A stretch of 33,160 bases of DNA from Mycobacterium sp. Lineage in GTDB: Bacteria > Actinomycetota > Actinomycetes > Mycobacteriales > Mycobacteriaceae. How positions within the stretch are numbered: position 1 is the stretch's first letter; the number at the start of each line of letters is the position of its first letter. The stretch is taken from contig NZ_JAFBAR010000123.1 of the NCBI RefSeq assembly GCF_019247635.1, positions 1 through 33,160 on the forward strand. The letters are read 5' to 3'. Both the position numbers and the translations under genes were made by a program. Shown piece by piece: positions 1 to 7,658 of this stretch. The notes below the pieces were generated by a model that was not told where the DNA came from, did not search any database, and saw only the letters and a program-made list of their open reading frames with translations.

Positions 1-38
1 CGGGGCTCGAACCCGCGACCCAACGGATTTTCAGAACC
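1..38 (-). other. 3' half of a tRNA-like sequence at the island's left edge
   Basis: Read on the minus strand, the first bases contain a T-arm (GCGGG stem, TTCGAGC loop, CCCG) preceded by a variable-region-like GGGTC and an anticodon-loop-like CTGAAAA. The 5' half of a tRNA does not follow inward: no D-arm or matching anticodon stem is seen after base 39. The sequence runs off the window edge, so it could be the 3' end of a tRNA (or tmRNA) gene outside the window, or an att-type duplicate of one. It resembles the tRNA-Phe at the other end only in general tRNA features and is not an identical copy. The tRNA identity cannot be assigned. Confidence 0.4.
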
Positions 39-594
39 CACTTCGCATCCGGACCCTGTGTTGACTGTCTCTTCCTGTGGCGCAGGAGGACTCGCCAATG
101 ATAGGACACATCGGGAACTCGGCGATTTCCATCGATTCCCACATATAGCGGCGAATTTTCGGTAACTCGGCCCACAGTGATGCATTGGTGCGACTAGCGA
201 TTCAGTACCACAGAGCCACGGCGCCGGACGCACCCGGTCGCTAGGCCAAATGCCGCGACTGGTGTTTGCCCCAACCGCGCGGAACCGTACACGTAACACC
301 GTTGTATGTCACCTGCTCGGGACTATGCTCGCCGGCACCGCGAACGGGCTGCAGCGCATGACAGACGCTGTTCACCTCGTCGGCGTTCCCTGCGGCAACG
401 AGGCCTGCGACCGGTCCCAATCTAGGTTGCCGATGTGGACGCCCCGAAGCTCGTTCGCGAAGCGCACCGCCAGTCGGCTATAGTGGCCGCCAGCGAATAC
501 GGGCGACGAGTTGGTCTGACCTGACACATCGTAGATGTGGGCTTTTTCAAATCGCGGGCCGCTGAAGAGGCCTCCCGCGGCTACTGGTCCTCTG
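1..594. other. Gene-poor left end of the accessory island
   Basis: Apart from the tRNA-like edge I see no credible gene here. A reading frame at 250-483 has no ribosome-binding site, an arginine-rich, disordered-looking translation and no recognisable motif, so it is not called. The DNA is less GC-rich than the chromosomal genes to the right. It may hold the left attachment region of the island. Confidence 0.4.
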
Positions 595-936
595 ATGAAG
601 TCGGTATGCGCTGATCACGTCGATGATGTCGCGCTAAAGCAGCTGATCCGTGATTATGCGACCGAGACGTCATGTAGTTACTGCAATATTAGCGACGCCG
701 ACGGAGAATCGATCGCCGTCTCGTTCGACGACTTCATGTCCCGCTTCATGGTCGGAGTCCACCACCGCTATGCACGTGCCGACGACGAGGCCGTGCTGCT
801 CGATGAGGGCGAGTACGTAGGCGCGACCACCTACGAATCCGAAGAGCACCAGACCGTATGGGTAGTAAGGAATATCAACATATTGTTCGCCGAGTTCGTA
901 CTTTACCGGTCGGACGTTCTACTCGGCGAACCGTGA
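595..936 (+). CDS. Protein resembling the HEPN/RES N-terminal domain, lacking a RES domain
   Basis: About 113 aa from the ATG at 595. The same frame stays open upstream to an ATG at 535, but residues before 595 look unconserved. The start resembles the N-terminal domain found in front of many RES toxins: two helices with acidic residues (DDVALKQLIRDYA), then a paired-cysteine motif (CSYC) and an acidic stretch ending near GATTYESEE. In full-length relatives a RES NAD-degrading domain follows this region. Here the frame ends within about 26 residues, and I found no RES-like sequence in any frame up to 1274. It may be a truncated toxin gene or a free-standing domain. The family assignment is by eye and moderate. 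A small overlapping frame at 858-1046 is more likely noise. Confidence 0.45.
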   Translation: MKSVCADHVDDVALKQLIRDYATETSCSYCNISDADGESIAVSFDDFMSRFMVGVHHRYARADDEAVLLDEGEYVGATTYESEEHQTVWVVRNINILFAEFVLYRSDVLLGEP

Positions 937-1274
937 CATGCGCCGCTCGCGGAACAACCGCCGTGGGGAAGCCATGTGTGAGTCCGTCGGCGAAGGCTCC
1001 TCTGCAGCCAAGGCGGGCTTCCTGGTGGCTATGCCCTTGTAAATGACGGACCGGCGTTCGCATCCCAGCTTGCGGCAGCTTTATCCGCAACGCTGGGCAA
1101 CCGTGAACGTGCGGAAAATGCCTCACGCGCAGTCTCGCCAGATTGACACTGTTCACTGCATGCAGCAGCCAATTCCCGAAGCCCGACATGCTAGCGAGCT
1201 GCACCCGAGATTGGGCGCGGGAGACCGCCGCCGGTGAAAACCTTGATTAGATTCGTACGCATGGAGACGACGCG
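937..1274. other. Intergenic stretch before the portal-like operon
   Basis: No gene is supported in these 338 bases. Short frames (for example 1043-1237) lack ribosome-binding sites and motifs. The right end carries a possible promoter and a mini reading frame, listed separately. Part of the stretch may be decayed coding sequence of the truncated gene to its left. Confidence 0.4.
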
Positions 1275-1278
1275 GTGA
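1248..1278 (+). promoter_or_regulatory. Predicted -10 box and five-codon leaderless mini-frame before the portal-like gene
   Basis: A TAGATT hexamer at 1248-1253 lies 7 nt before an ATG at 1261, the spacing of several leaderless genes elsewhere in this window. That ATG opens a five-codon frame (METTR, stop 1276-1278) whose stop overlaps the GTG start of the next gene at 1275. Termination there could hand ribosomes to the portal-like gene. Alternatively GGAGA at 1263-1267 is simply the Shine-Dalgarno sequence for the GTG. Both readings are inference. Confidence 0.35.
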
Positions 1279-2591
1279 AGTCGAGCTACGAACCTCGAGA
1301 GCTCTACCGCACTGTGACGAGTTCGCATGTAACGGCGTCCTCTGACGCGCTCACCAGCCTCGCCTCTCACATCTCGGCCGGCACCAGCCCCGACGACGCG
1401 GATTGCCAGCATGTCCGGCTCGGCTTGTACGAGCACGGCGCATTTCTGAACCCAATTCTGCATGGCTTTGTACTCTATTTCGCAACAGGAGAGGCCGAAC
1501 CACAGCGCCAAATCCCCCTCCTTGATGCGCTTCCCCCAGCTCACAGTCTATTCATTCCAACCGCGACTAATCAGGAACGGCCGCTGACCTACGTCATAGT
1601 TGCCAACAATCCGGTAGAAATCCAAATTAAACATACTCTTTCCACGCTGGCACGGCTCATTGCCCGACGAACGCTCACCACGCGAATCTTGAACGACGGA
1701 GTCGCTGAAAATCTTCCACAGCTTGCTGAAGAGACGGATTTGAAATCCGATAACCAAATAGCGGATACGATGCGATCCGAGGGGTGGATAGGCGCTGCAC
1801 AATTGGTCGCCGCGCGCGCTGAGGCAAGCGGAAGGCCGCTGCATGTATCGTTCGCGACTTCGTTAATGACTCGCGAGCAGATCGCCAATCAAGCCCCTAT
1901 CCTGCGGAGAGTTTACAACGACTCGCCGGTGATTAGGGATTCTATCGATAAAGTGTCAATGTTGCTAAGCCGAGGCATGACGGTCAGCGGCGGGGCCACT
2001 CAGCGCGCGGTTTCATTTATACGCGATTACATTGATGTTGGGTTGATCCAAAACTATTTGGCACACCTTGCGCGTGATGCACACGTATGCGGAAATGGCT
2101 ACTTATCGTTTGGAGTTATTCCTGATCAAAGTCTTCGACTGTTGTTGCCGGAGAAAGTTACTATTGATAATGATGAAGTCTATCTCGAGGATAGAAACCA
2201 ACGAACTGACGTACACGCGAATGTTTGCCATATACGAGGCGCTGACCAGCAGCAAAGTGCCTACGGTTTAAGCGTACTTGAGCCATTTATTGGCTTACAG
2301 ATCGCACGTGAGCAATGGGCCACCCGCGTCGCAACTGCCGCCGCCTGGAATACCCCCGAAGTACCTCGCCGCGAGCGGGAATACGCCGTAATGATGGGAC
2401 AGCTCGGAGAGGAATTTTTGGCATCCTACGAGCATCGCTGCCGACAGATCCTCGGGGCCCCAGCCACGATGGATATAGAGATACCACCGGACCTGTACTT
2501 CAGTGGCCATAGAGATATGAAGCCAGCGGCGGAAGCCATTTCCATCCGACTAGAGGGAAATGACGACACGAAGGCATCAGTAAGCAAGTGA
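1275..2591 (+). CDS. Phage-portal-like protein with an N-terminal domain of unknown function
   Basis: The protein is 438 aa with a GTG start preceded by GGAGA. Residues 205-350 follow the order of a phage portal core. They show YNDSPVIRDSIDKVSMLLSR (early helix of portal proteins), then RDAHVCGNGYLSFG (the usual 'GNaY' strand) and LRLLLPEKVTI (the 'l.P..v.i' strand). After these come VCHIRG (the 'vlHir' strand) and SAYGLSVLEPFIGLQIAREQW (the 'yG.SpL' helix). Residues 1-200 match no portal region I know and may be a separate alpha/beta domain. No terminase, protease or capsid gene accompanies it, so a virion role is unlikely. Its stop overlaps the next start by 4 bp (GTGA), so the two proteins are probably made together. 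The DNA is more AT-rich than the host. The portal resemblance is by eye; the function is unknown. Confidence 0.6.
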   Translation: MKSSYEPRELYRTVTSSHVTASSDALTSLASHISAGTSPDDADCQHVRLGLYEHGAFLNPILHGFVLYFATGEAEPQRQIPLLDALPPAHSLFIPTATNQERPLTYVIVANNPVEIQIKHTLSTLARLIARRTLTTRILNDGVAENLPQLAEETDLKSDNQIADTMRSEGWIGAAQLVAARAEASGRPLHVSFATSLMTREQIANQAPILRRVYNDSPVIRDSIDKVSMLLSRGMTVSGGATQRAVSFIRDYIDVGLIQNYLAHLARDAHVCGNGYLSFGVIPDQSLRLLLPEKVTIDNDEVYLEDRNQRTDVHANVCHIRGADQQQSAYGLSVLEPFIGLQIAREQWATRVATAAAWNTPEVPRREREYAVMMGQLGEEFLASYEHRCRQILGAPATMDIEIPPDLYFSGHRDMKPAAEAISIRLEGNDDTKASVSK

Positions 2592-5500
2592 GCGTTGAAG
2601 ATGTCGCTATTCCTCCCGAACTCGCTCGATTAAGCCTCAATGAGTGGTTTCGATACCTGTCCCTGCGCGTTCGGAGAGGAAGTTTTTTTGAGATTGCGAC
2701 CGATCTGGCCGTCAGCTCGAAGCAATCGGTGCGTTCTACCCTCGCAAGGCTATTGCTGCCTGCGCTGATCCACATAGTAGTTCAGTGTGCGAACCATCAT
2801 GCACGAGCGCAATCGGGCGATCGCGCCGACCTAGAGCCAGCCAGCGATCAGCAGGACGTCCAAACTACGTCCGACACAGCGGCGACAGATCGACGTCCTG
2901 AACAGCCAGTCGCCGATACCTTGCCAACGGAAGTCACCAAGTTCGGCATTCCGATTTTCGATAGACGTTATCGACAAAAAGAGGAGACTACTGACGAGAG
3001 CGCTAACGTCGTCGACTCAAATTCAGAGAGTGCAGACCCTAGTGGTGAGGATGAAAATAAGCGAAGCCCATTTTTATGCGCATTCCTTATCAAAGCCGTC
3101 AAATTTCTTGCAAGCTCTCCAGTCCAAGCGGTGGACGACGCAATTCTGCTGGACGCGATTCTTCGCAAGCCCGCCTCACGAGCTGTAATCTTGGGATCTA
3201 GCGATTCACTCCTCGAACCTGTCATCACGCTGGCTGTCGACACCTCTCTAGGCGACTGGCGACAGGCCGTCCATCACTGGCTAGTGCGACATGCGGACGT
3301 AAAAGAACTTGCCTCAATCGTGTCGCGCGATCTATTAGTGCCAGATTTCGCCTGCAGTGACGAAAGGTCTATTGTCGTTCTATTGAAGACGATTCGACAT
3401 GTTGCCAGTGTCCTACCGGAGGACACAGCGCGGCAACTATTACTGAACATTTTAGGTGTCGCAGCAGCTGATATCGATCCGTATGAAGAAAATTCTCTGC
3501 ACATAGTCGCTAGGGACGCAGTGGTCGTTCTACTCCGGCAGCGGCCGGAGCTATTCGGATCCGCTCTTCAAGCGATTCGTGCTTCAAACGGCGATTCGTC
3601 CGGCGTTCCTGAGATAAACCGCGACACTGCCGCGCGCCTCGTTGCCGTGTCACTGCGAGAGCGGGGGCGCCAGGCCGCTGGCGAGCTAGCAGAAATTGCA
3701 ATTGCGTCGGATTCTGATATTGAGAAGTTTCAGTCGCTCAGTCGACTCGCGGACGCGCCGTTGTTAAACCAAGCCGATAAAATTGATCGCAATGGTCTGC
3801 GAAAATATGCGCTTGTTCTTTGGCGCGAGGTAGTCACGGTTCCGGCTTGGGGCTTAATTTTGGCGCTAATTATTGCGGTTGGCATTCTTACTTATCGCGT
3901 TCAGGTCCGACTTCAACCAATTAATATCACCTTACAAATAGCCATTGCGACGATTGCCGTCCTTGCAACAACCCACGTCTTCGCTGTCAACTTCTCGGCG
4001 AGCCGATTACCGGGGACGATCGGCAGATACGTCAGCCGAGCTTGGACCTTAACGGCGACATACACGGCTTCGGTAGCTCTGATTGCGTTGTCTATCTGGC
4101 AGCCTACAACCGAGCCCATGAAGCGTAGTCACGATTGGATGTGCACCGCCGCCGTTGCCATATGGGCTGTATCGTTGGTTTCTACGCTCTTGACGGTGCT
4201 GAGCCGGTCCGACTCGGCTCGGGCCGCGGCTGGTTTTGCTTCTTGGCAGCTGCCGCGGGCACGCTCTTGCGGAAAGCAATTCGGCTACTGCCAGGCACAC
4301 ACGCTCCAGCTGAATGCCATTGCGAAATCCGTTCCAAATCTTGAGATGAAGTTAAATGGCTGGCGCGATTCTTGGGATAAAGTTATAAAGTCGCACCGAC
4401 GCGGGATTTTATTGCCGTCATACCGCGGCATCCGCAATATTCTTAGTCAGAGTGAATTTGGCAACGGTGCTCGCCTAAGGTTCGTGGCGGGGTTCGGACT
4501 AATCGCTGGCCAACATCAAGATTTAGCGCACATAGTCCCGACGCGATCTCAAGCGATTAGTCATCGTGTTATATCGAGAACCCAAAGGAGCCTAAGAGTC
4601 TTAGATAGCTCGGATATCGAGGAACTAAGCAGTGGGGTAGTCGCCATGACGAAGCTTTCGGCAGATTTAGCCTTCTCGGGCGACACGGGTACTGCGCATG
4701 CAGTGGCTCATAGCTTGACCAGACTTGTCGGCGCACACCTTTCGAGCGTTAGGCACTCACGTCGCCAGCAGTTGGCACGCTGGAAACTGAGGGAACAGGC
4801 AAGGCAAGTCACGGCACCCGACCAACCCATGGACGTTGCCGCGCCCGAATATCAAGCAGCGGCGCGTTCGGCACGAGAGGACGACGCCCCTGCGCCGGTG
4901 AGTGCAGTCGTGAGGGACGCAGTAAATTCCGCTATTCAGCATGCAATCGACAGGCCTTCGTCGCTCTTCAGCATTGCCGAGTCAATCGTCAAGCCGATAC
5001 TTGAAAGTAGCGGAACCGCAGACATGACGACAGCTTTAGTTGCTGAGCCTCTATCGGACCCACAAATTTCCTCTGTCAAACAGCTAAATGCCGTCCTCGA
5101 ACTTCTCACTGTTGCGGGGCATCGCGCTATCGAACTTCGGTCCGACACTGCATTATCGCTCATCCTTCGAGATCTGAGCAACCTCGCAGCGAACAACGAA
5201 TTCCGTTGGCGAGCGATCGAAACCATTGTTTTGCTCGTCGCATATGCGTCGCGGTATGACGTGCACTTAGCGCATCAGTGCTGCGACGTGTTCGGTGAGC
5301 GGCTTAGACAGGTCCCCGGAATTCCAACAGCGCGCGCGTTATGGCGAGCGGGGTCGGCCGCTATTGCTGCCGGTGCTGTATCAATTGCTGTTAGGGCCGC
5401 ACAGATCGCTGTGCAGTTGGGCGCACAGCAGCAACTTATCGGAATAAGTTCAATGAGCGATTATGTTACCGCCGAAACTAGCCTTTCCGATTTTTTCGGC

Positions 5501-5611
5501 GCATACCTTGGCTCCTCCCCTCGCGACGCCCTGGAGCACTTCGCGAAATTCTTTCAAAAAGCAGAACCAGTACTCGCCGGCAGCGAGAGCCAGTCAGCGC
5601 CCGGCCAGTAG
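2588..5611 (+). CDS. Large alpha-helical protein with four central membrane segments, function unknown
   Basis: The protein is 1007 aa with a GTG start overlapping the upstream stop by 4 bp. I do not recognise the family. Residues 1-75 are helical. Residues 76-160 are polar, acidic and probably disordered. Residues 160-415 look like helical repeats (leucine/alanine-rich pairs, HEAT-like). Four hydrophobic segments follow at about 418-437, 447-467, 484-504 and 517-538, with short loops. Residues 545-1007 are soluble and mostly helical, with a second polar linker around 735-770. No signal peptide, Walker motif, nuclease or protease motif is visible. An even number of membrane segments would leave both large soluble parts on the same side, probably the cytoplasm. 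With the portal-like partner it may form a membrane complex. A defence role is conceivable from the island setting but unproven. Confidence 0.6.
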   Translation: MSVEDVAIPPELARLSLNEWFRYLSLRVRRGSFFEIATDLAVSSKQSVRSTLARLLLPALIHIVVQCANHHARAQSGDRADLEPASDQQDVQTTSDTAATDRRPEQPVADTLPTEVTKFGIPIFDRRYRQKEETTDESANVVDSNSESADPSGEDENKRSPFLCAFLIKAVKFLASSPVQAVDDAILLDAILRKPASRAVILGSSDSLLEPVITLAVDTSLGDWRQAVHHWLVRHADVKELASIVSRDLLVPDFACSDERSIVVLLKTIRHVASVLPEDTARQLLLNILGVAAADIDPYEENSLHIVARDAVVVLLRQRPELFGSALQAIRASNGDSSGVPEINRDTAARLVAVSLRERGRQAAGELAEIAIASDSDIEKFQSLSRLADAPLLNQADKIDRNGLRKYALVLWREVVTVPAWGLILALIIAVGILTYRVQVRLQPINITLQIAIATIAVLATTHVFAVNFSASRLPGTIGRYVSRAWTLTATYTASVALIALSIWQPTTEPMKRSHDWMCTAAVAIWAVSLVSTLLTVLSRSDSARAAAGFASWQLPRARSCGKQFGYCQAHTLQLNAIAKSVPNLEMKLNGWRDSWDKVIKSHRRGILLPSYRGIRNILSQSEFGNGARLRFVAGFGLIAGQHQDLAHIVPTRSQAISHRVISRTQRSLRVLDSSDIEELSSGVVAMTKLSADLAFSGDTGTAHAVAHSLTRLVGAHLSSVRHSRRQQLARWKLREQARQVTAPDQPMDVAAPEYQAAARSAREDDAPAPVSAVVRDAVNSAIQHAIDRPSSLFSIAESIVKPILESSGTADMTTALVAEPLSDPQISSVKQLNAVLELLTVAGHRAIELRSDTALSLILRDLSNLAANNEFRWRAIETIVLLVAYASRYDVHLAHQCCDVFGERLRQVPGIPTARALWRAGSAAIAAGAVSIAVRAAQIAVQLGAQQQLIGISSMSDYVTAETSLSDFFGAYLGSSPRDALEHFAKFFQKAEPVLAGSESQSAPGQ

Positions 5612-5709
5612 CCGGATACGCGCGAAGCAGCCCTGTGGGCACTTGAAGCGCGACGCAGGCCGGACCCTCGAGAGGGGATCTGCTTGCCAGTAGCGGCGGT
5701 TTTCCTTCG

Positions 5710-6828
5710 ATGCGTCCAAGCTCGCCCGGGCGACGTCGAGGCACCGCCCCAAAGCCGACCCCAGCTCCCCGTCGGGGTGGGTCGAGACGTCCTCGACGTT
5801 CGCCAGCCTACGGGAGGCGCGCGTTCAAGGCCGAGCGGGACAGTGAAGCTGCAATCGGAACTAGGCGCTTCGACCCCCGGCTTGGCCGAATCCGCCTTTC
5901 CGCAATCTGTACTCAATACACCGCGTCGAAACGCCCGGCCGTATCACCGAAGCCGTGGAGCGGTTACAACCAGCACTGGGAACTACGTATCAACCCGCGA
6001 TTCGGCCACATCCCGGTCGACGAGATTAGCCGCAGAGATATACAGCAATTCATCGATTCCATGACCGTCGGCCCCTGGGCGAAATTGGCCACGCTCCGAC
6101 TACTCCGGTCGATCCTTGAAATGGCGCGGGAGGACGGTCGAATCCACAGCAACCCCGCGCAGGGCATGTCGGCGGGGCGGATACCCGCCCGAGATCGGCA
6201 CCAATACCTCACTGCGACCGAAGTCGCCACTTTGGCGGCAGCGTGCGGCGACCAAGGCGACGTCGTCACGATCCTGGCGTTCACCGGACTGCGCTGGTCC
6301 GAACTCGTCGGATTGCGCGTCGGTGATGTCGACCTCGTGGCGCGCCGGCTCTACGTCCGCCAGGCCGCTCCAGAAGTGGAAGGGCGGATCATCGTCGGAC
6401 CGCCAAAGACTCGTGCCGCTGTGCGGACCGTCCCGCTACCCCAAATCGTCATCGACGCACTCAAGCCCCGAATCGCGGGCCGCGCACCAGGGGAACAAGC
6501 GGTCACCTCACCAAACGGTGGCTTTCTCAGGTCCAACAACTGGCGTCGCCACGTCCGCTGGTCTCGTGCTCTGCAGACAACACACTTGGCCCCGTTGACG
6601 ATTCACGACCTCCGCCACACCTACGCGAGCCTGGCCCGAGCTTCCGGCGCTGACCTTCGCTACGTCCAGAAAACCATGGGGCACTCCACGCCGACCGTCA
6701 CCGCGAACATCTACAGCGACCTCTACTCGGATGAACTCGACCACGTAGCCACGAATCTTGACCGGCTCGACAGCTCCGCCACCAACCAGGCGAACGGACA
6801 GGAACCGGACACACCAAAACGTCCATAG
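5710..6828 (+). CDS. int: Tyrosine recombinase (phage/island integrase)
   Basis: The protein is 372 aa as called. It has an N-terminal SAM-like core-binding domain (about residues 60-150) and a C-terminal catalytic domain with the full set of residues. These are Arg195 in FTGLRWSEL, Lys233 in PPKTRAAVRT, His299 and Arg302 in HDLRHTYAS, His325 in MGHSTPTV, and the nucleophile Tyr335 in NIYSDLYS. The enzyme catalyses site-specific integration and excision. Its stop lies about 30 bp from the 3' end of tRNA-Phe, the usual place for an integrase whose target is a tRNA gene. The start is unsure: there is no ribosome-binding site at 5710, and residues 1-35 are arginine/proline-rich and unlike the usual arm-binding domain. 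A later start or an N-terminal frameshift is therefore possible. Confidence 0.88.
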   Translation: MRPSSPGRRRGTAPKPTPAPRRGGSRRPRRSPAYGRRAFKAERDSEAAIGTRRFDPRLGRIRLSAICTQYTASKRPAVSPKPWSGYNQHWELRINPRFGHIPVDEISRRDIQQFIDSMTVGPWAKLATLRLLRSILEMAREDGRIHSNPAQGMSAGRIPARDRHQYLTATEVATLAAACGDQGDVVTILAFTGLRWSELVGLRVGDVDLVARRLYVRQAAPEVEGRIIVGPPKTRAAVRTVPLPQIVIDALKPRIAGRAPGEQAVTSPNGGFLRSNNWRRHVRWSRALQTTHLAPLTIHDLRHTYASLARASGADLRYVQKTMGHSTPTVTANIYSDLYSDELDHVATNLDRLDSSATNQANGQEPDTPKRP

Positions 6829-6860
6829 AGTGCTGTCGCAGCGTCCGTGCAGCTCAAGAC

Positions 6861-6937
6861 TGGTGGCCAGGGGCGGGATCGAACCGCCGACCTTCCGCTT
6901 TTCAGGCGGACGCTCGTACCGACTGAGCTACCTGGCC
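6861..6937 (-). tRNA. pheU: tRNA-Phe (GAA)
   Basis: On the minus strand the cloverleaf is complete: acceptor GGCCAGG/CCTGGCC, anticodon loop CTGAAAA, T-loop TTCGATC, discriminator A and an encoded CCA at the 3' end (6861-6863). It is the leftmost host gene and borders the integrase, so it is the likely attachment gene of the island and remains intact. Confidence 0.95.
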
Positions 6938-6963
6938 GGAAGGCAACACGTGCCTCGCCGCGT

Positions 6964-7040
6964 TGGCGACCCTGACGGGACTCGAACCCGCGACCTCCGC
7001 CGTGACAGGGCGGCGCGCTAACCAACTGCGCCACAGGGCC
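6964..7040 (-). tRNA. aspT: tRNA-Asp (GTC)
   Basis: The minus-strand cloverleaf has acceptor GGCCCTG paired with CAGGGTC (one G-T pair), anticodon loop CTGTCAC, T-loop TTCGAGT, discriminator G and an encoded CCA at 6964-6966. It lies 26 bp upstream of tRNA-Phe in the same orientation, probably in one transcript. Confidence 0.95.
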
Positions 7041-7070
7041 TTGCTGCTGCTCCACGTCACCGCGTCGCAG

Positions 7071-7143
7071 TACCCCCTACGGGATTCGAACCCGCGCTAC
7101 CGCCTTGAAAGGGCGGCGTCCTAGGCCGCTAGACGAAGGGGGC
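7071..7143 (-). tRNA. gluT: tRNA-Glu (TTC)
   Basis: The minus-strand cloverleaf has acceptor GCCCCCT/AGGGGGT, anticodon loop CTTTCAA, T-loop TTCGAAT and discriminator A. The bases after the discriminator read CTG, so CCA is not encoded, unlike the two tRNA genes downstream. It is the first gene of the Glu-Asp-Phe cluster. Confidence 0.95.
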
Positions 7144-7265
7144 CAGAACCGAATCTCTCCGGGGCACTCGCAACGTGGTCACATTGGGAGCCAAGTCAGC
7201 TTAGGTCACCGCAGGCCCAATCCTCAAACGAGCTAGGTTTCCAACCCAGTATCCTGAATCTCCGC

Positions 7266-7338
7266 GCCCCTATAGCTCAGTTGGTAGAGCTACGGACTTT
7301 TAATCCGCAGGTCCTAGGTTCGAGTCCTAGTGGGGGCA
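7266..7338 (+). tRNA. lysT: tRNA-Lys (TTT)
   Basis: The plus-strand cloverleaf has acceptor GCCCCTA/TGGGGGC, D-arm AGCTCAGTTGGTAGAGCT, anticodon loop CTTTTAA, T-loop TTCGAGT and discriminator A, with no encoded CCA. It is divergent from the Glu-Asp-Phe cluster, so promoters for both directions should lie in 7144-7265. Confidence 0.95.
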
Positions 7339-7655
7339 CTATCGCACTATTGCACCGCACAGGTAATGCTCGACATCTCGACCTCTCGGGTGATGACTGA
7401 CATTGTTTCGGCTAATGCTTGACAGATTCTTCGGCTGATCCAGAGCTACGCTCGCTTGGCATCCCGACCCGTCCATGTCCCGCGAGGCTGGGTTCAACAG
7501 CTGGGAGACCCCGATTCGACGTGTGACTCAGGCGCCCCAAACTCCGGCCGCAGACGGCTCCGCAGCCGACACCCGCCGCCCGCCCCCGGTATATGTCGTG
7601 AGGCCGAATGCACCGGTTACGGTTTGCGTGTCCGAGGGCTTGGCTATGCTTCCCC
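7339..7655. other. Intergenic stretch after tRNA-Lys
   Basis: I see no convincing gene. The next protein's frame stays open back to 7608, but similarity to the mycobacterial family begins only at 7659. A TATGCT hexamer at 7645-7650 is a plausible -10 box for a nearly leaderless transcript of that gene. Confidence 0.4.
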
Positions 7656-7658
7656 GTG

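Noticed and set aside
250..483. 77-aa reading frame at the left end
   Set aside because: No ribosome-binding site, unstructured arginine-rich translation and no motif.
2681..2693. Run of seven T's as a programmed frameshift site in the 1007-aa gene
   Set aside because: The frame continues for about 970 codons after it and the alternative frames close quickly, so no shift is needed.
1..6937. Direct att duplication of tRNA-Phe at both island ends
   Set aside because: The left T-arm shares only general tRNA features and a 7-base loop with tRNA-Phe; the stems differ and the spacing is off by one, so it is not an identical core.
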